Below are positions 54,093 to 62,901 of a DNA stretch of 64,000 nt, piece after piece. This stretch comes from Litchfieldia alkalitelluris (GTDB lineage Bacteria; Bacillota; Bacilli; Bacillales; Salisediminibacteriaceae), in contig NZ_KZ119600.1 of assembly GCF_002153425.1 (NCBI RefSeq), positions 2,000,684 to 2,064,683 of the forward strand, given 5' to 3'. The notes beneath the pieces were generated by a model. That model was not told the origin of the DNA. It searched no databases and saw only the letters and a program-made list of their open reading frames with translations. The position numbers and the translations under genes are program-made. Position 1 is the first letter of the stretch. Each line of letters starts with the position of its first letter.

Positions 54093-54779
54093 ATGGAAAG
54101 AAAACTCATCATTATTACAGGTCATTTTGGCAGCGGGAAAACTGAATTAGCAATGTTCTATGCAAGTAAAATAGTAAAAACCTCTAAACGGCCTGTTGCT
54201 CTTTGTGACCTAGATGTTATAAACCCATATTTTAGGTCAAGGGACTATGGAAAAGAGTTATCTGTTGAAGGTGTACGTCTCATAGCTCCAAAAGGTGAAT
54301 TGTTAAAAGCGGACTTGCCAATCGTTACTGGGGAGGTAGCTGGAGTAATCGAAAATGATCATTCTCATGTCATTATTGATGTAGGGGGAGATAAGGATGG
54401 TGCTTTATCCCTTGGACAATTTTCACATTTGATTAAAAATAGACCGTACGAATTTTGGTTTGTCTTAAATGCTAATCGCCCTTATGTTAGTACAAAGTTA
54501 GGGATAATTAATACGATAAATGAAATAGAAAATGCTTCTCGCTTGAAAGTAACAGGAATTATTAATAACACGCATTTGGGAGAAGACGATTATGGTCCTG
54601 AAGAGGTAGTGAAAGGGGAATCACTAGCCCTTCAAGCATCAATGGATCTTGGAATCCCATTCCTATTCTCTCTCATTTCCAATGAAGTAAGAAAGAGATG
54701 GGGAAGAAATGAATACACCACTAGTTTTAAAGATGTAGAGTATTTTGACCGAAAGCTTTTAGCTCCTTGGAGTAAATAG
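54093..54779 (+). CDS. P-loop ATPase associated with 2-oxoacid:ferredoxin oxidoreductase
   Basis: SIMIBI-type ATPase of 228 aa: Walker A GHFGSGKTELA (residues 9-19), switch region LCDLDVINPYFRSRD and Walker B-like VIIDVGGDKDGA. The loop resembles MinD/Mrp/ParA relatives involved in Fe-S protein assembly or maturation. It directly precedes the ferredoxin subunit gene (18 bases). A role in maturing or repairing the oxidoreductase clusters is inferred from position only. Confidence 0.75.
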   Translation: MERKLIIITGHFGSGKTELAMFYASKIVKTSKRPVALCDLDVINPYFRSRDYGKELSVEGVRLIAPKGELLKADLPIVTGEVAGVIENDHSHVIIDVGGDKDGALSLGQFSHLIKNRPYEFWFVLNANRPYVSTKLGIINTINEIENASRLKVTGIINNTHLGEDDYGPEEVVKGESLALQASMDLGIPFLFSLISNEVRKRWGRNEYTTSFKDVEYFDRKLLAPWSK

Positions 54780-54797
54780 GAGGGGAGAGGGGATATC

Positions 54798-55025
54798 ATG
54801 AGAGTTGTTTTTAACGAAGATTATTGTAAAGGCTGTAACTTATGTGTTGCATTTTGCCCGCAAGCTATTATTCATTTAGCAAATAGACTAAACCAAAAAG
54901 GATACCGCCCTGCAGAAGTGATTGAGCAAGAGAAATGTACTAGTTGTGCTGCTTGCGCAAGAATGTGTCCTGACACTGTTATCACAGTTTATCGTCCAGA
55001 GAGAAAGAAAGAAAAAGTGTCTTAA
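54798..55025 (+). CDS. 2-oxoacid:ferredoxin oxidoreductase, ferredoxin (delta) subunit
   Basis: A 75-residue protein with two 4Fe-4S motifs, CKGCNLCVAFCP (residues 11-22) and CTSCAACARMCP, as in VorD/KorD subunits. It passes electrons from the TPP subunit to free ferredoxin. It lies between the ATPase and the VorB-type gene with short gaps. Confidence 0.88.
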   Translation: MRVVFNEDYCKGCNLCVAFCPQAIIHLANRLNQKGYRPAEVIEQEKCTSCAACARMCPDTVITVYRPERKKEKVS

Positions 55026-55040
55026 AAGGGGAGATGTCAA

Positions 55041-56114
55041 GTGGGAAAAGTATTAATGAAGGGAAATGAAGTGATTGGGGAATCCGCTATCAAAGCAGGC
55101 TGCCATTACTTCTTTGGCTACCCAATTACACCACAGAGTGAGCTTGTAGCATATATGGCTAAACGCTTACCTGAAGTGGGGGGATTATTTTTACAGGCAG
55201 AAAGTGAAGTTTCCGCAATAAATATGGTATATGGGGCTGCATCAGCGGGTGTAAGGGTTATGACATCCTCATCAAGCCCAGGCTTTAGTTTGAAGCAGGA
55301 AGGGATCTCCTTTTTAGCAGCTGCTAATTTGCCTGCTGTTATCGTAAATATTGCTCGTGGAGGACCAGGACTTGGTAACATTCAACCGGCACAATCAGAC
55401 TATTTCCAGGTGACCAAGGGAGGGGGACATGGCGATTACTATACTCCTGTACTTGCACCAAGTACATTACAGGAGATCGTTGACTTAACACAGGAAGCAT
55501 TTAGAATCGCTGATCAGTATCGTACACCAGTAATTCTGTTAGGTGATGGGGTGCTCGGTCAAATGATGGAGCCAGTGGAATTTAAGGAGACTAGTGAAGA
55601 GATGCATCTATTTGAAAAAGACTGGGCAACTACTGGAACAGTAGGAGATGGTCCACCTAAGACGATCACCTCATTAGATCTAAATGATGTCTCCCTTGAG
55701 GAACGAAACCGTAAGCTTCAGGAAAAGTATGAAACGATCAAGGATCAAGAGGTTAGGGTTGAATCCTATAAAATGGACGATGCTATTTATGGAATCGTAG
55801 CTTATGGTACAGTAGCACGTATTGTAAAAAGTGCCGTTGATCGTGCTCGCGAAGCTGGTATGAAGGTTGGACTCATACGCCCTATTAGTCTATGGCCATT
55901 CCCTTCTAGTTACATTAGGAAGCTTTCGGAACAGTTACAATTAAATAAACTATTAACAGTGGAAATGAGTGCAGGACAAATGGTAGAGGATGTAAGACTA
56001 TCAGTGGAAGGTATAGTTCCTGTACATTTTTATGGACGAAATGGTGGCGTCATTCCAACTGTAGATGAGATATATCAGGAAATACTGAAGTTGAAGTATG
56101 GGGTGATGGTATGA
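55041..56114 (+). CDS. 2-oxoacid:ferredoxin oxidoreductase subunit alpha (VorB-like)
   Basis: PFOR-domain I/II protein of 357 aa: KGNEVIGESAIKAGCHYFFGYPITPQSE at the start and AESEVSAINMVYGAASAGVRVMTSSSSPGFSLKQEG, followed by the NIARGGPGLGNIQPAQSDYFQ segment. This arrangement is annotated VorB (3-methyl-2-oxobutanoate) in many genomes; 2-oxoglutarate or indolepyruvate cannot be excluded. GTG start after AAGGGGAGATG. It overlaps the beta gene by four bases (ATGA). Confidence 0.88.
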   Translation: MGKVLMKGNEVIGESAIKAGCHYFFGYPITPQSELVAYMAKRLPEVGGLFLQAESEVSAINMVYGAASAGVRVMTSSSSPGFSLKQEGISFLAAANLPAVIVNIARGGPGLGNIQPAQSDYFQVTKGGGHGDYYTPVLAPSTLQEIVDLTQEAFRIADQYRTPVILLGDGVLGQMMEPVEFKETSEEMHLFEKDWATTGTVGDGPPKTITSLDLNDVSLEERNRKLQEKYETIKDQEVRVESYKMDDAIYGIVAYGTVARIVKSAVDRAREAGMKVGLIRPISLWPFPSSYIRKLSEQLQLNKLLTVEMSAGQMVEDVRLSVEGIVPVHFYGRNGGVIPTVDEIYQEILKLKYGVMV

Positions 56115-56869
56115 AGGCTGTATTTGAAAGGACTAGTGGTTTAATAGATAGGGAGACGCACTATTGTCCAGGATGCACCCATGGTATCATTCATCGTCTC
56201 GTGGGAGAAGTACTAGAGGAGTTAGATGCATTAGAACAGACTGTTGGGGTAGCCTCAGTAGGGTGCTCTGTTTTATCCTACCATTATTTTAATTGTGACA
56301 TGACACAGGCCGCCCATGGAAGAGCTCCTGCAGTCGCTACTGGCCTAAAAAGGGTACTACCTAAAGAACGACTTATTTTTACTTATCAAGGTGATGGGGA
56401 TCTTGCTTCCATTGGGATGGGGGAAATCGTCCATGCGGCAGCAAGGGGAGAAAATATTACTGTTATTTTTGTCAATAATGCGATATATGGGATGACAGGT
56501 GGACAAATGGCACCAACGTCCCTCCTTGGACAAAAGACAGCTACAACGCCAGAAGGAAGAGCGGCACAAACACAAGGATTACCAATTCGAGTATCAGAAA
56601 TGCTTGCTACTCTTGATGGCGCATCATATATAGAACGAGTATCTACACATGATGTACCCCATGTAATCAAAGCTAAAAAAGCAATTAAAAAAGCTTTTCA
56701 AAATCAAAAGGACGAGAAAGGGTTTTCTATGGTGGAAATATTATCTACTTGTCCTACGAATTGGGGACTGAATCCGGAAGAGTCAATGCAATGGGTGAAG
56801 GACGAAATGGTACCTTACTATCCACTAGGTGTATACAAGGATCATTCCTATAAAGGAGATGGTGTCTGA
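56111..56869 (+). CDS. 2-oxoacid:ferredoxin oxidoreductase TPP-binding beta subunit
   Basis: Catalytic subunit of 252 aa with the Cys motif HYCPGCTHG, TPP/Mg motif GDGDLASIGMGEIVHAAARGENITVIFVNN (GDG...NN) and NAIYGMTGGQMAPTS, followed by the conserved GRAAQTQG. It decarboxylates the 2-oxoacid and forms the acyl-CoA. It overlaps neighbours on both sides by one to four bases, so subunits are made together. Confidence 0.9.
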   Translation: MKAVFERTSGLIDRETHYCPGCTHGIIHRLVGEVLEELDALEQTVGVASVGCSVLSYHYFNCDMTQAAHGRAPAVATGLKRVLPKERLIFTYQGDGDLASIGMGEIVHAAARGENITVIFVNNAIYGMTGGQMAPTSLLGQKTATTPEGRAAQTQGLPIRVSEMLATLDGASYIERVSTHDVPHVIKAKKAIKKAFQNQKDEKGFSMVEILSTCPTNWGLNPEESMQWVKDEMVPYYPLGVYKDHSYKGDGV

Positions 56870-57414
56870 TGAAAGAGGAGATCATCATTGCTGGATTCGG
56901 TGGGCAAGGAGTTATGTCCATGGGTCAAATATTGACTTATGCTGGTATGAAAGAAGGGAAAGAAGTCTCCTGGCTTCCGTCCTATGGACCAGAACAGCGT
57001 GGAGGAACTGCTAATGTCTCTGTCGTAATTAGCGATAAGACGGTAGGGTCCCCAATCATAGATAGCCCTTCAACTGTAATTGTATTAAACAACCCTTCCT
57101 TTGAAAAGTTCGAGCCACTTGTTAAAGCTGGAGGAAAGCTGTTTATTAACAGTGATCTCGTTACTAAGAAGAGTGAAAGAATTGATATTGAAGTTATCGA
57201 CATTAAAGCCACATCGATAGCAGATAAAGTAGGTAACCCACGCGTAGCTGGATCAGTAATTCTTGGTGCATATATTGAAAAAACTGGTATAATTACTAGG
57301 GATAGTTTAATTACTGCATTAATACAAGTATTAGGAGTAGGAAAAAATCATTTGATTTCAGTAAATGAAGCTGCTTTTGATGCAGGTAAAAATATCCTCC
57401 TTGAAAACGTATAA
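56869..57414 (+). CDS. 2-oxoacid:ferredoxin oxidoreductase gamma subunit
   Basis: A 181-residue protein beginning IIIAGFGGQGVMSMGQIL, then SWLPSYGPEQRGGTANVSVVISD, the standard gamma (domain III) signature. It starts at the last base of the beta subunit (TGATG). It completes a four-subunit enzyme. Such CoA-ester-forming, ferredoxin-linked enzymes are typical of anaerobes and are absent from B. subtilis. Confidence 0.9.
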   Translation: MKEEIIIAGFGGQGVMSMGQILTYAGMKEGKEVSWLPSYGPEQRGGTANVSVVISDKTVGSPIIDSPSTVIVLNNPSFEKFEPLVKAGGKLFINSDLVTKKSERIDIEVIDIKATSIADKVGNPRVAGSVILGAYIEKTGIITRDSLITALIQVLGVGKNHLISVNEAAFDAGKNILLENV

Positions 57415-57423
57415 GCATAATGA

Positions 57424-57435
57424 GAATGTACATTC
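57424..57435. promoter_or_regulatory. perfect 12-bp palindrome before fhs
   Basis: GAATGTACATTC lies between the oxidoreductase gamma stop and the fhs ribosome binding site. Its symmetry suggests an operator, but I know of no regulator for it. Confidence 0.3.
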
Positions 57436-57459
57436 ATTGAGTTGAAGGAGCGTGTTGTT

Positions 57460-59142
57460 ATGGGTCATGAAGTAAAATCAGATATTGAAATTGCTCAAAA
57501 CGCAAAGATGGTTCCAATTAAAGAATTAGTAAATGAATTAAATATAACAGAAAATGAATGGGAGCCATATGGCCATTATAAGGCAAAGCTTTCCCTATCC
57601 TTAATGGAACGACTGGAGAAGGAAGAAGACGGAAAAGTTATTCTCGTTACGGCAATTAACCCGACTCCAGCTGGTGAAGGAAAATCCACAGTAACTGTAG
57701 GACTAGGGCAGGCACTTAATAAAATTGGCAAAAATGCAATCATCGCACTTAGAGAACCTTCTTTGGGCCCAACGATGGGAATTAAGGGTGGGGCAGCAGG
57801 AGGCGGTTTTTCGCAAGTAGTTCCAATGGAAGATATTAATCTTCATTTTACAGGGGACATTCATGCCATTACGACAGCTCACAATGCACTGGCTGCAATG
57901 ATAGATAATCATATTCATAGGGGCAATGAACTAAAGATTGATGTCCGTAAAATTGTTTGGAAACGTGTTTTAGATATGAATGATCGCTCATTAAGGAACA
58001 TTGTCATAGGACTAGGTGGTTCTTTACATGGGGTTCCCCGTGAAGATGGGTTTGATATTACTGTAGCATCTGAAGTGATGGCCATATTATGTTTATCAAA
58101 AAATCTTGCTGATTTAAAAGAGAGAATTTCTAAAATAGTAGTAGCATATAACCTAGACGGAGAGCCTGTTACTGTGAGGAATCTAGGTGCAGAAGGAGCA
58201 ATGACGCTACTACTAAAGGAGGCCATAAAGCCTAATTTAGTTCAGACATTAGAGAACACGCCTGCTTTAATCCACGGCGGTCCATTTGCAAATATTGCCC
58301 ATGGTTGTAATAGTGTTATTGCGACAAAGCTAGCTACGAAGTTAGGTGACTACGTTGTTACTGAAGCTGGATTTGGAGCAGATTTAGGAGCAGAGAAATT
58401 TTTAAACATAAAAACAAGAGCTGGAGAAATAAAACCTGACTTAGTAGTAGTAGTTGCAACTATTCGAGCATTAAAAATGCACGGTGGTGTGCCAAAGAAT
58501 AAGTTAGATGAAGAGAATGTGGAAGCCCTTCAATCTGGTTTAGGAAACCTTGAAAAGCATGTGGAAACGATGAAGGAATTCGGCTTACCACATGTTGTAG
58601 CAATTAATCGTTTTATTCATGACACGGATGAGGAAATACAAACTTTAACGTCGTGGTGTGAAGCACAAGGGGTTAAGGTTGAATTAGCAGATGTATGGGC
58701 AAAAGGGGGAGAAGGAGGCACCTCCTTGGCAGAGCGGGTAGTTAAAGAAATTGAACAGTCTTCAAATAACTTCAAGCCATTGTATGAATTAAATCAGTCC
58801 CTAAAAGAAAAAATTGAAACAATTGCGAAGAAAGTCTATGGGGCAAAGGATGTTGAGTTTTCCGCAAACGCCCTTAAACAAATGGAATCCTTAAAGGAAA
58901 ATGGTTGGGACAATCTACCCGTTTGTATGGCGAAGTCGCAATATTCCCTTTCAGATGACCCCAAAAAACTAGGGCGTCCAAAAGACTTTGTGATACATGT
59001 ACGTGAATTGAAGCCATCTATTGGAGCAGGATTTATCGTTGTCCTAACTGGTAATGTCATGACAATGCCAGGACTTCCGAAAGAGCCTGCTGCATTGAAA
59101 ATGGATGTAGATGGAGATGGCCGTGGAGTTGGGTTGTTTTAA
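57460..59142 (+). CDS. fhs: formate--tetrahydrofolate ligase
   Basis: Makes 10-formyl-THF from formate, THF and ATP. The P-loop [21 protein letters not shown], then [20 protein letters not shown] and [18 protein letters not shown], are the two family signatures. ATG 57460 follows AAGGAG by nine bases, giving 560 aa (family 555-560); TTG 57442 overlaps that site. The close spacing to the oxidoreductase genes (45 bases) makes co-transcription possible. It ends with a strong terminator. Confidence 0.94.
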   Translation: MGHEVKSDIEIAQNAKMVPIKELVNELNITENEWEPYGHYKAKLSLSLMERLEKEEDGKVILVTAINPTPAGEGKSTVTVGLGQALNKIGKNAIIALREPSLGPTMGIKGGAAGGGFSQVVPMEDINLHFTGDIHAITTAHNALAAMIDNHIHRGNELKIDVRKIVWKRVLDMNDRSLRNIVIGLGGSLHGVPREDGFDITVASEVMAILCLSKNLADLKERISKIVVAYNLDGEPVTVRNLGAEGAMTLLLKEAIKPNLVQTLENTPALIHGGPFANIAHGCNSVIATKLATKLGDYVVTEAGFGADLGAEKFLNIKTRAGEIKPDLVVVVATIRALKMHGGVPKNKLDEENVEALQSGLGNLEKHVETMKEFGLPHVVAINRFIHDTDEEIQTLTSWCEAQGVKVELADVWAKGGEGGTSLAERVVKEIEQSSNNFKPLYELNQSLKEKIETIAKKVYGAKDVEFSANALKQMESLKENGWDNLPVCMAKSQYSLSDDPKKLGRPKDFVIHVRELKPSIGAGFIVVLTGNVMTMPGLPKEPAALKMDVDGDGRGVGLF

Positions 59143-59162
59143 ATTGGTTGATTAACGGGGAA

Positions 59163-59201
59163 AGGTGTGTAAAAGGTTAATACCTTCTACACACCTTTTT
59201 T
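59163..59201 (+). terminator. terminator after fhs
   Basis: GGTGTGTAAAAGGT and ACCTTCTACACACC form a long stem, then a T-run of seven. Confidence 0.88.
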
Positions 59202-59306
59202 TCATAAAGACTACCATGGATTCAGTCTGAGAAAATGTGAAATATATTAAATCCTAAACATATAATGAAGGACAAAAACTTTTTCTAGATTAAAGGGGTA
59301 GACAAT

Positions 59307-59693
59307 ATGAGAAGAATAACTATATTAGTTCTTCTTAGCATCATAGGTCTTCATATTTTCTCAACTAAATTCAATGAAATATTTTTCCCGTTTTCAAGTC
59401 TTTACATGATGGAATCTTTGGTCTTTGAACCATTTTCCTGGTTTTTCGCACTGATTGGGTTTATGATAAGTTTCCTTAGTTTTGCTAAAATGATTTTCAA
59501 ATTACAATTTCCCTTATTAAAAAGGACAGATCGTATAGAAAAAATTGTTTATTTAATTGTGATTGTTATTTCTATTCTCTTGTATAGAGTACCTGCATTA
59601 GTCGTTTTATTAGTCAGTATCATTTATGCATCTATGGATATGAATGATCACTCCAAGAAGATAAAAAGATACTTAAGTAAGGAAAAAGTATAA
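59307..59693 (+). CDS. hypothetical membrane protein, 128 aa
   Basis: Not recognised. Hydrophobic segments: ITILVLLSIIGLHIF, FSWFFALIGFMISFLSFA and IVYLIVIVISILLYRVPALVVLLVSIIY. The tail is basic (HSKKIKRYLSKEKV). AAAGGGG lies before the ATG. It is alone between fhs and the B12-type regulator, so could be a target of that regulator, but nothing proves it. Confidence 0.6.
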   Translation: MRRITILVLLSIIGLHIFSTKFNEIFFPFSSLYMMESLVFEPFSWFFALIGFMISFLSFAKMIFKLQFPLLKRTDRIEKIVYLIVIVISILLYRVPALVVLLVSIIYASMDMNDHSKKIKRYLSKEKV

Positions 59694-59721
59694 GAAAATT
59701 TCCATATATCAGTTACATAAT

Positions 59722-59750
59722 TTTACAGACAGGGACTTTTTAACTATACT
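59722..59750 (+). promoter_or_regulatory. sigma-A promoter of the MerR/B12 regulator
   Basis: TTTACA (59722-59727), 17 bases, TATACT (59745-59750). The start codon is 32 bases further on. Confidence 0.6.
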
Positions 59751-59782
59751 AAAGCTTAGAGTATGTCGAAGTAGGTGAAAAC

Positions 59783-60676
59783 ATGGAAGGTAAGTATAAT
59801 ATAAAAGCGGTCTCCACTATGCTTGGAATACAATCCGGTACACTTCGGGCTTGGGAAAGGCGATATAAGATCATTGAACCAAAAAGGAATCATGTTGGGC
59901 ATCGCCTCTATACAGAAGAGCAGGTTTCAATTTTAAAATGGCTTTTAAATAAAGTGAATAATGGTTTTACAATTGGACAAGCTGTCGGCCTGTTAGAACA
60001 AGAGGGTGTTGAGAATATATCAACGACAGAATCTGGAGATGACCAAGTGGTTAACCTTTGTCAAGATTTGTTAACCTCTCTTTTAAACTTTGATGAAGGA
60101 CAATGTAATCAAGTATTAGACCGTGCCTTTGGCCTATTTTCAATTGATAAAGTAGTGTCGGATGTTATTGGTAAAGTGTTAGTGCAAATTGGAGACAAAT
60201 GGTACAATCAAGAAATTACTATCGCAGAAGAACATTTTGCTAGTTCCTATTTACGGTCTAGATTAGGTACGGTCATTCAGTCGATACCGAACATAGGATA
60301 TATGCCAAAGTGTGTTTGCGTGTGTACGCCTGGTGAATTACACGAACTTGGCCTTTTAATGTTCTCAATACATTTAAAGCAAAAAGGTTATGATGTTATT
60401 TTCTTAGGAAGTGGGATTCCGAAAGATGATATTGAAAAAGTACTTCTAAAGGTAAAACCAAAAGTTCTTTTCCTATCTTGTACTCAGCATGAGAAAGTGG
60501 CTAGTACATTAGAGCTTGCAAGTGCAGTTAAAGATTCCAATCCAGATATACAAATAGGTTTAGGTGGTAGAGGAATGGATGCTATATCAGTGTTAGAAAA
60601 GGTAAACCATAAAGATTTGTATGTTGGAAAAACAACTGAAGAATGGGATTTGTGGTTAAGGAAGCTAACAGAGTAA
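59783..60676 (+). CDS. MerR-family regulator with cobalamin-binding domain (CarH/LitR type)
   Basis: Residues 5-72 are a MerR winged helix (YNIKAVSTMLGIQSGTLRAWERRY). Then a helical cap with W140-x9-E150-H151 (WYNQEITIAEEH) and a Rossmann B12 domain with E185-x-H187-x-x-G190 (ELHELG) and LGSGIP and LSCTQHE segments. These are the defining motifs of AdoCbl-dependent photoreceptors CarH/LitR, which repress in the dark and release DNA in light. The residue after W140 is Tyr, where T. thermophilus CarH has His132. 297 aa. The neighbourhood has no carotenoid genes. Confidence 0.85.
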   Translation: MEGKYNIKAVSTMLGIQSGTLRAWERRYKIIEPKRNHVGHRLYTEEQVSILKWLLNKVNNGFTIGQAVGLLEQEGVENISTTESGDDQVVNLCQDLLTSLLNFDEGQCNQVLDRAFGLFSIDKVVSDVIGKVLVQIGDKWYNQEITIAEEHFASSYLRSRLGTVIQSIPNIGYMPKCVCVCTPGELHELGLLMFSIHLKQKGYDVIFLGSGIPKDDIEKVLLKVKPKVLFLSCTQHEKVASTLELASAVKDSNPDIQIGLGGRGMDAISVLEKVNHKDLYVGKTTEEWDLWLRKLTE

Positions 60677-60765
60677 TTTATCTAGGTATCTGGTCGAACC
60701 AAAAACATGCTCTGAACATAGTTTAAAAGTATAACATGTTTTGGAATTACTGAGGAGGACCGACC

Positions 60766-61347
60766 ATGCGCCTGGAGCGGTTAACATCTGATAAAATAAA
60801 AATATTTTTAACCTTTGATGACCTCCGTGAGAGGGGCATATCAAAAGACGAGATATGGATGGACATTCCAAAGGTTCATGATCTATTTCGTGATATGATT
60901 TCAGAAGCCAGTGATGAGTTGGGATTCGATGCAGAAGGTCCAGTCATTGTAGAAGTCTTTTCATTGCCGTCTCAAGGGTTAGTTGTAATAGTTACAATAA
61001 CAGAGGATGATGAAGATACTTTTGATGATTCTTTTATCGAGCTTCAAATTACAATGGATGTTAATGAATCATTTATCTTTAAGTTTGATTCAATTGAAGC
61101 TGTTATCCAATTGGCAAAAGAGTGTGATCGGCTACGTATAGAAAACGGTACACTCTATTATCATGATGATAGTTATTATCTGAAACTTCAGGAGACAGAT
61201 GCTGCCCCATTGAAGATGGAGAACTTTATTCCCCTTATAGTTGAATTTGGTGAAAGTGCAACGATTACCACCTATAAGTTAGAAGAATACGGAAAAACAA
61301 TTATTCCATATAAGGCATTAAAAATGCTCAATGTGTATTTTAATTAA
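60766..61347 (+). CDS. mecB: adaptor protein MecA paralogue (YpbH/MecB)
   Basis: ClpC adaptor of 193 aa: N-terminal MRLERLTSDKIKIFLTFDDLRERGI (substrate-binding), an acidic linker (TEDDEDTFDDS), and a C-terminal ClpC-binding domain (FKFDSIEAVIQLAKEC... LEEYGKTII). It matches YpbH of B. subtilis in length and in its place before gudB. It may affect sporulation and competence proteins by delivering them to ClpCP. Confidence 0.88.
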   Translation: MRLERLTSDKIKIFLTFDDLRERGISKDEIWMDIPKVHDLFRDMISEASDELGFDAEGPVIVEVFSLPSQGLVVIVTITEDDEDTFDDSFIELQITMDVNESFIFKFDSIEAVIQLAKECDRLRIENGTLYYHDDSYYLKLQETDAAPLKMENFIPLIVEFGESATITTYKLEEYGKTIIPYKALKMLNVYFN

Positions 61348-61350
61348 GGA

Positions 61351-61377
61351 AGCTCCTAATATAATTAGGAGTTTTTT
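61351..61377 (+). terminator. terminator after mecB
   Basis: CTCCTAAT and ATTAGGAG pair around a short loop, then TTTTTT. Confidence 0.85.
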
Positions 61378-61500
61378 ATATAGATTGATGGTACAAGAAT
61401 TAATAAACAATAGTGGAAATATACAATTAGATTATTTATAGTAGTAAGTAGGAATGTATGAATTATAAAAATACGCTTACATTGCACAGAGGTGAAAGTA

Positions 61501-62793
61501 ATGGTTGGAAATGATAAAGTAGGTCGCAATGTTAAAAGAGAAGAACCAAAACAACGGAAGCAGGATGTACTGGAGTCCACCAGATTTATAATAAAAAAGG
61601 CTTTGGATAGATTAGGCTATCCGGAAGAAGTTTACGAGCTAATGAAAGAACCATTGAGAATGATGACAGTAAGAATACCTGTCAGAATGGACGATGGATC
61701 TATTAAAATTTTTACTGGTTATCGGGCACAGCATAATGATGCAGTTGGCCCAACAAAAGGTGGAGTACGGTTTCACCCAGATGTCAGCGAATTAGAAGTG
61801 AAAGCGTTATCGATATGGATGAGTCTAAAGGCAGGAATAGTTGACCTTCCGTATGGTGGGGGAAAAGGTGGAATCGTTTGTGATCCGAGGGAAATGTCTT
61901 TTCCAGAACTTGAGCGTCTAAGTCGCGGATACGTTCGTGCAATAAGTCAGATCGTCGGACCGACAAAAGACATTCCAGCCCCTGATGTTTTTACAAACTC
62001 ACAAATAATGGCTTGGATGATGGATGAATACAGTAGAATGAAAGAGTTTGATTCTCCTGGTTTTATTACTGGAAAACCTATTGTATTAGGGGGATCACAT
62101 GGTAGAGAGTCTGCGACAGCTAAAGGAGTAACTATTTGTATACGAGAAGCAGCTAAGAAGAAGGGAATTAACCTCGAAGGTGCTCGTATTGTCATTCAAG
62201 GTTTCGGAAACGCAGGGAGTTTCTTAGCTAAATTTATGCACGATGCAGGAGCAAAAGTAGTTGGTATTTCAGACGTGTACGGGGGACTCCACGACCCAGA
62301 AGGTCTAGATATTGACTATTTATTGGATCGTAGAGATAGCTTTGGAACAGTTACTAAATTATTTAAAAATACGATTCCTAATCATGAATTACTAGAACTT
62401 GATTGTGATATTTTAGTACCAGCAGCTATTGAGAACCAAATTACTGAAGAAAATGCAAATAAGATTAAAGCAGAAATTATCGTGGAAGCAGCTAATGGAC
62501 CAACTACAATTGAAGCAACAGAAGTTCTTAATGAACGGGGCATACTCCTTGTACCTGATGTTCTTGCTTCTTCTGGCGGAGTAACAGTAAGTTATTTTGA
62601 ATGGGTACAGAATAATCAAGGATTTTATTGGACGGAAGAAGAAGTTGAGGAACGTCTAGAAAAGGTGATGGTATCTGCCTTTGAAAATATATATAAGGTA
62701 GCTTCACAACGAGGGGTTGATATGCGTTTAGCTGCCTATATGGTAGGTGTAAGAAAAATGGCCGAAGCAAGCCGCTTCAGAGGCTGGATATAA
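61501..62793 (+). CDS. gudB: NAD-specific glutamate dehydrogenase
   Basis: Oxidative deamination of glutamate to 2-oxoglutarate. The catalytic Lys is in LPYGGGKGGIVCDP, glutamate binding in RAQHNDAVGPTKGGVRFHP, NAD binding in IQGFGNAGSFLAKF. ATG 61501 follows GAGGTGAAA, giving 430 aa; GTG 61492 overlaps that site. No 9-bp internal duplication of the sort that inactivates gudB in B. subtilis 168 is seen near the active site, so the enzyme should be active. Confidence 0.93.
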   Translation: MVGNDKVGRNVKREEPKQRKQDVLESTRFIIKKALDRLGYPEEVYELMKEPLRMMTVRIPVRMDDGSIKIFTGYRAQHNDAVGPTKGGVRFHPDVSELEVKALSIWMSLKAGIVDLPYGGGKGGIVCDPREMSFPELERLSRGYVRAISQIVGPTKDIPAPDVFTNSQIMAWMMDEYSRMKEFDSPGFITGKPIVLGGSHGRESATAKGVTICIREAAKKKGINLEGARIVIQGFGNAGSFLAKFMHDAGAKVVGISDVYGGLHDPEGLDIDYLLDRRDSFGTVTKLFKNTIPNHELLELDCDILVPAAIENQITEENANKIKAEIIVEAANGPTTIEATEVLNERGILLVPDVLASSGGVTVSYFEWVQNNQGFYWTEEEVEERLEKVMVSAFENIYKVASQRGVDMRLAAYMVGVRKMAEASRFRGWI

Positions 62794-62803
62794 TAGTTAA
62801 AAA

Positions 62804-62836
62804 CGATCCTTTCCAATATTGGGAGGGATTTTTTTT
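62804..62836 (+). terminator. terminator after gudB
   Basis: GATCCTTTCC and GGGAGGGAT pair imperfectly around AATATT, then a T-run of eight or more. Confidence 0.75.
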
Positions 62837-62901
62837 GAAAAAAGACATTTCCTGTATCATAATAAAACAGAACTTAATTTATCGAAGAGGTGTAAGTATT
62901 G

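Noticed and set aside
61501-62793. Possible cryptic gudB with inactivating 9-bp duplication
   Set aside because: No tandem 9-bp repeat is visible around the catalytic region; the reading frame and motifs are intact.
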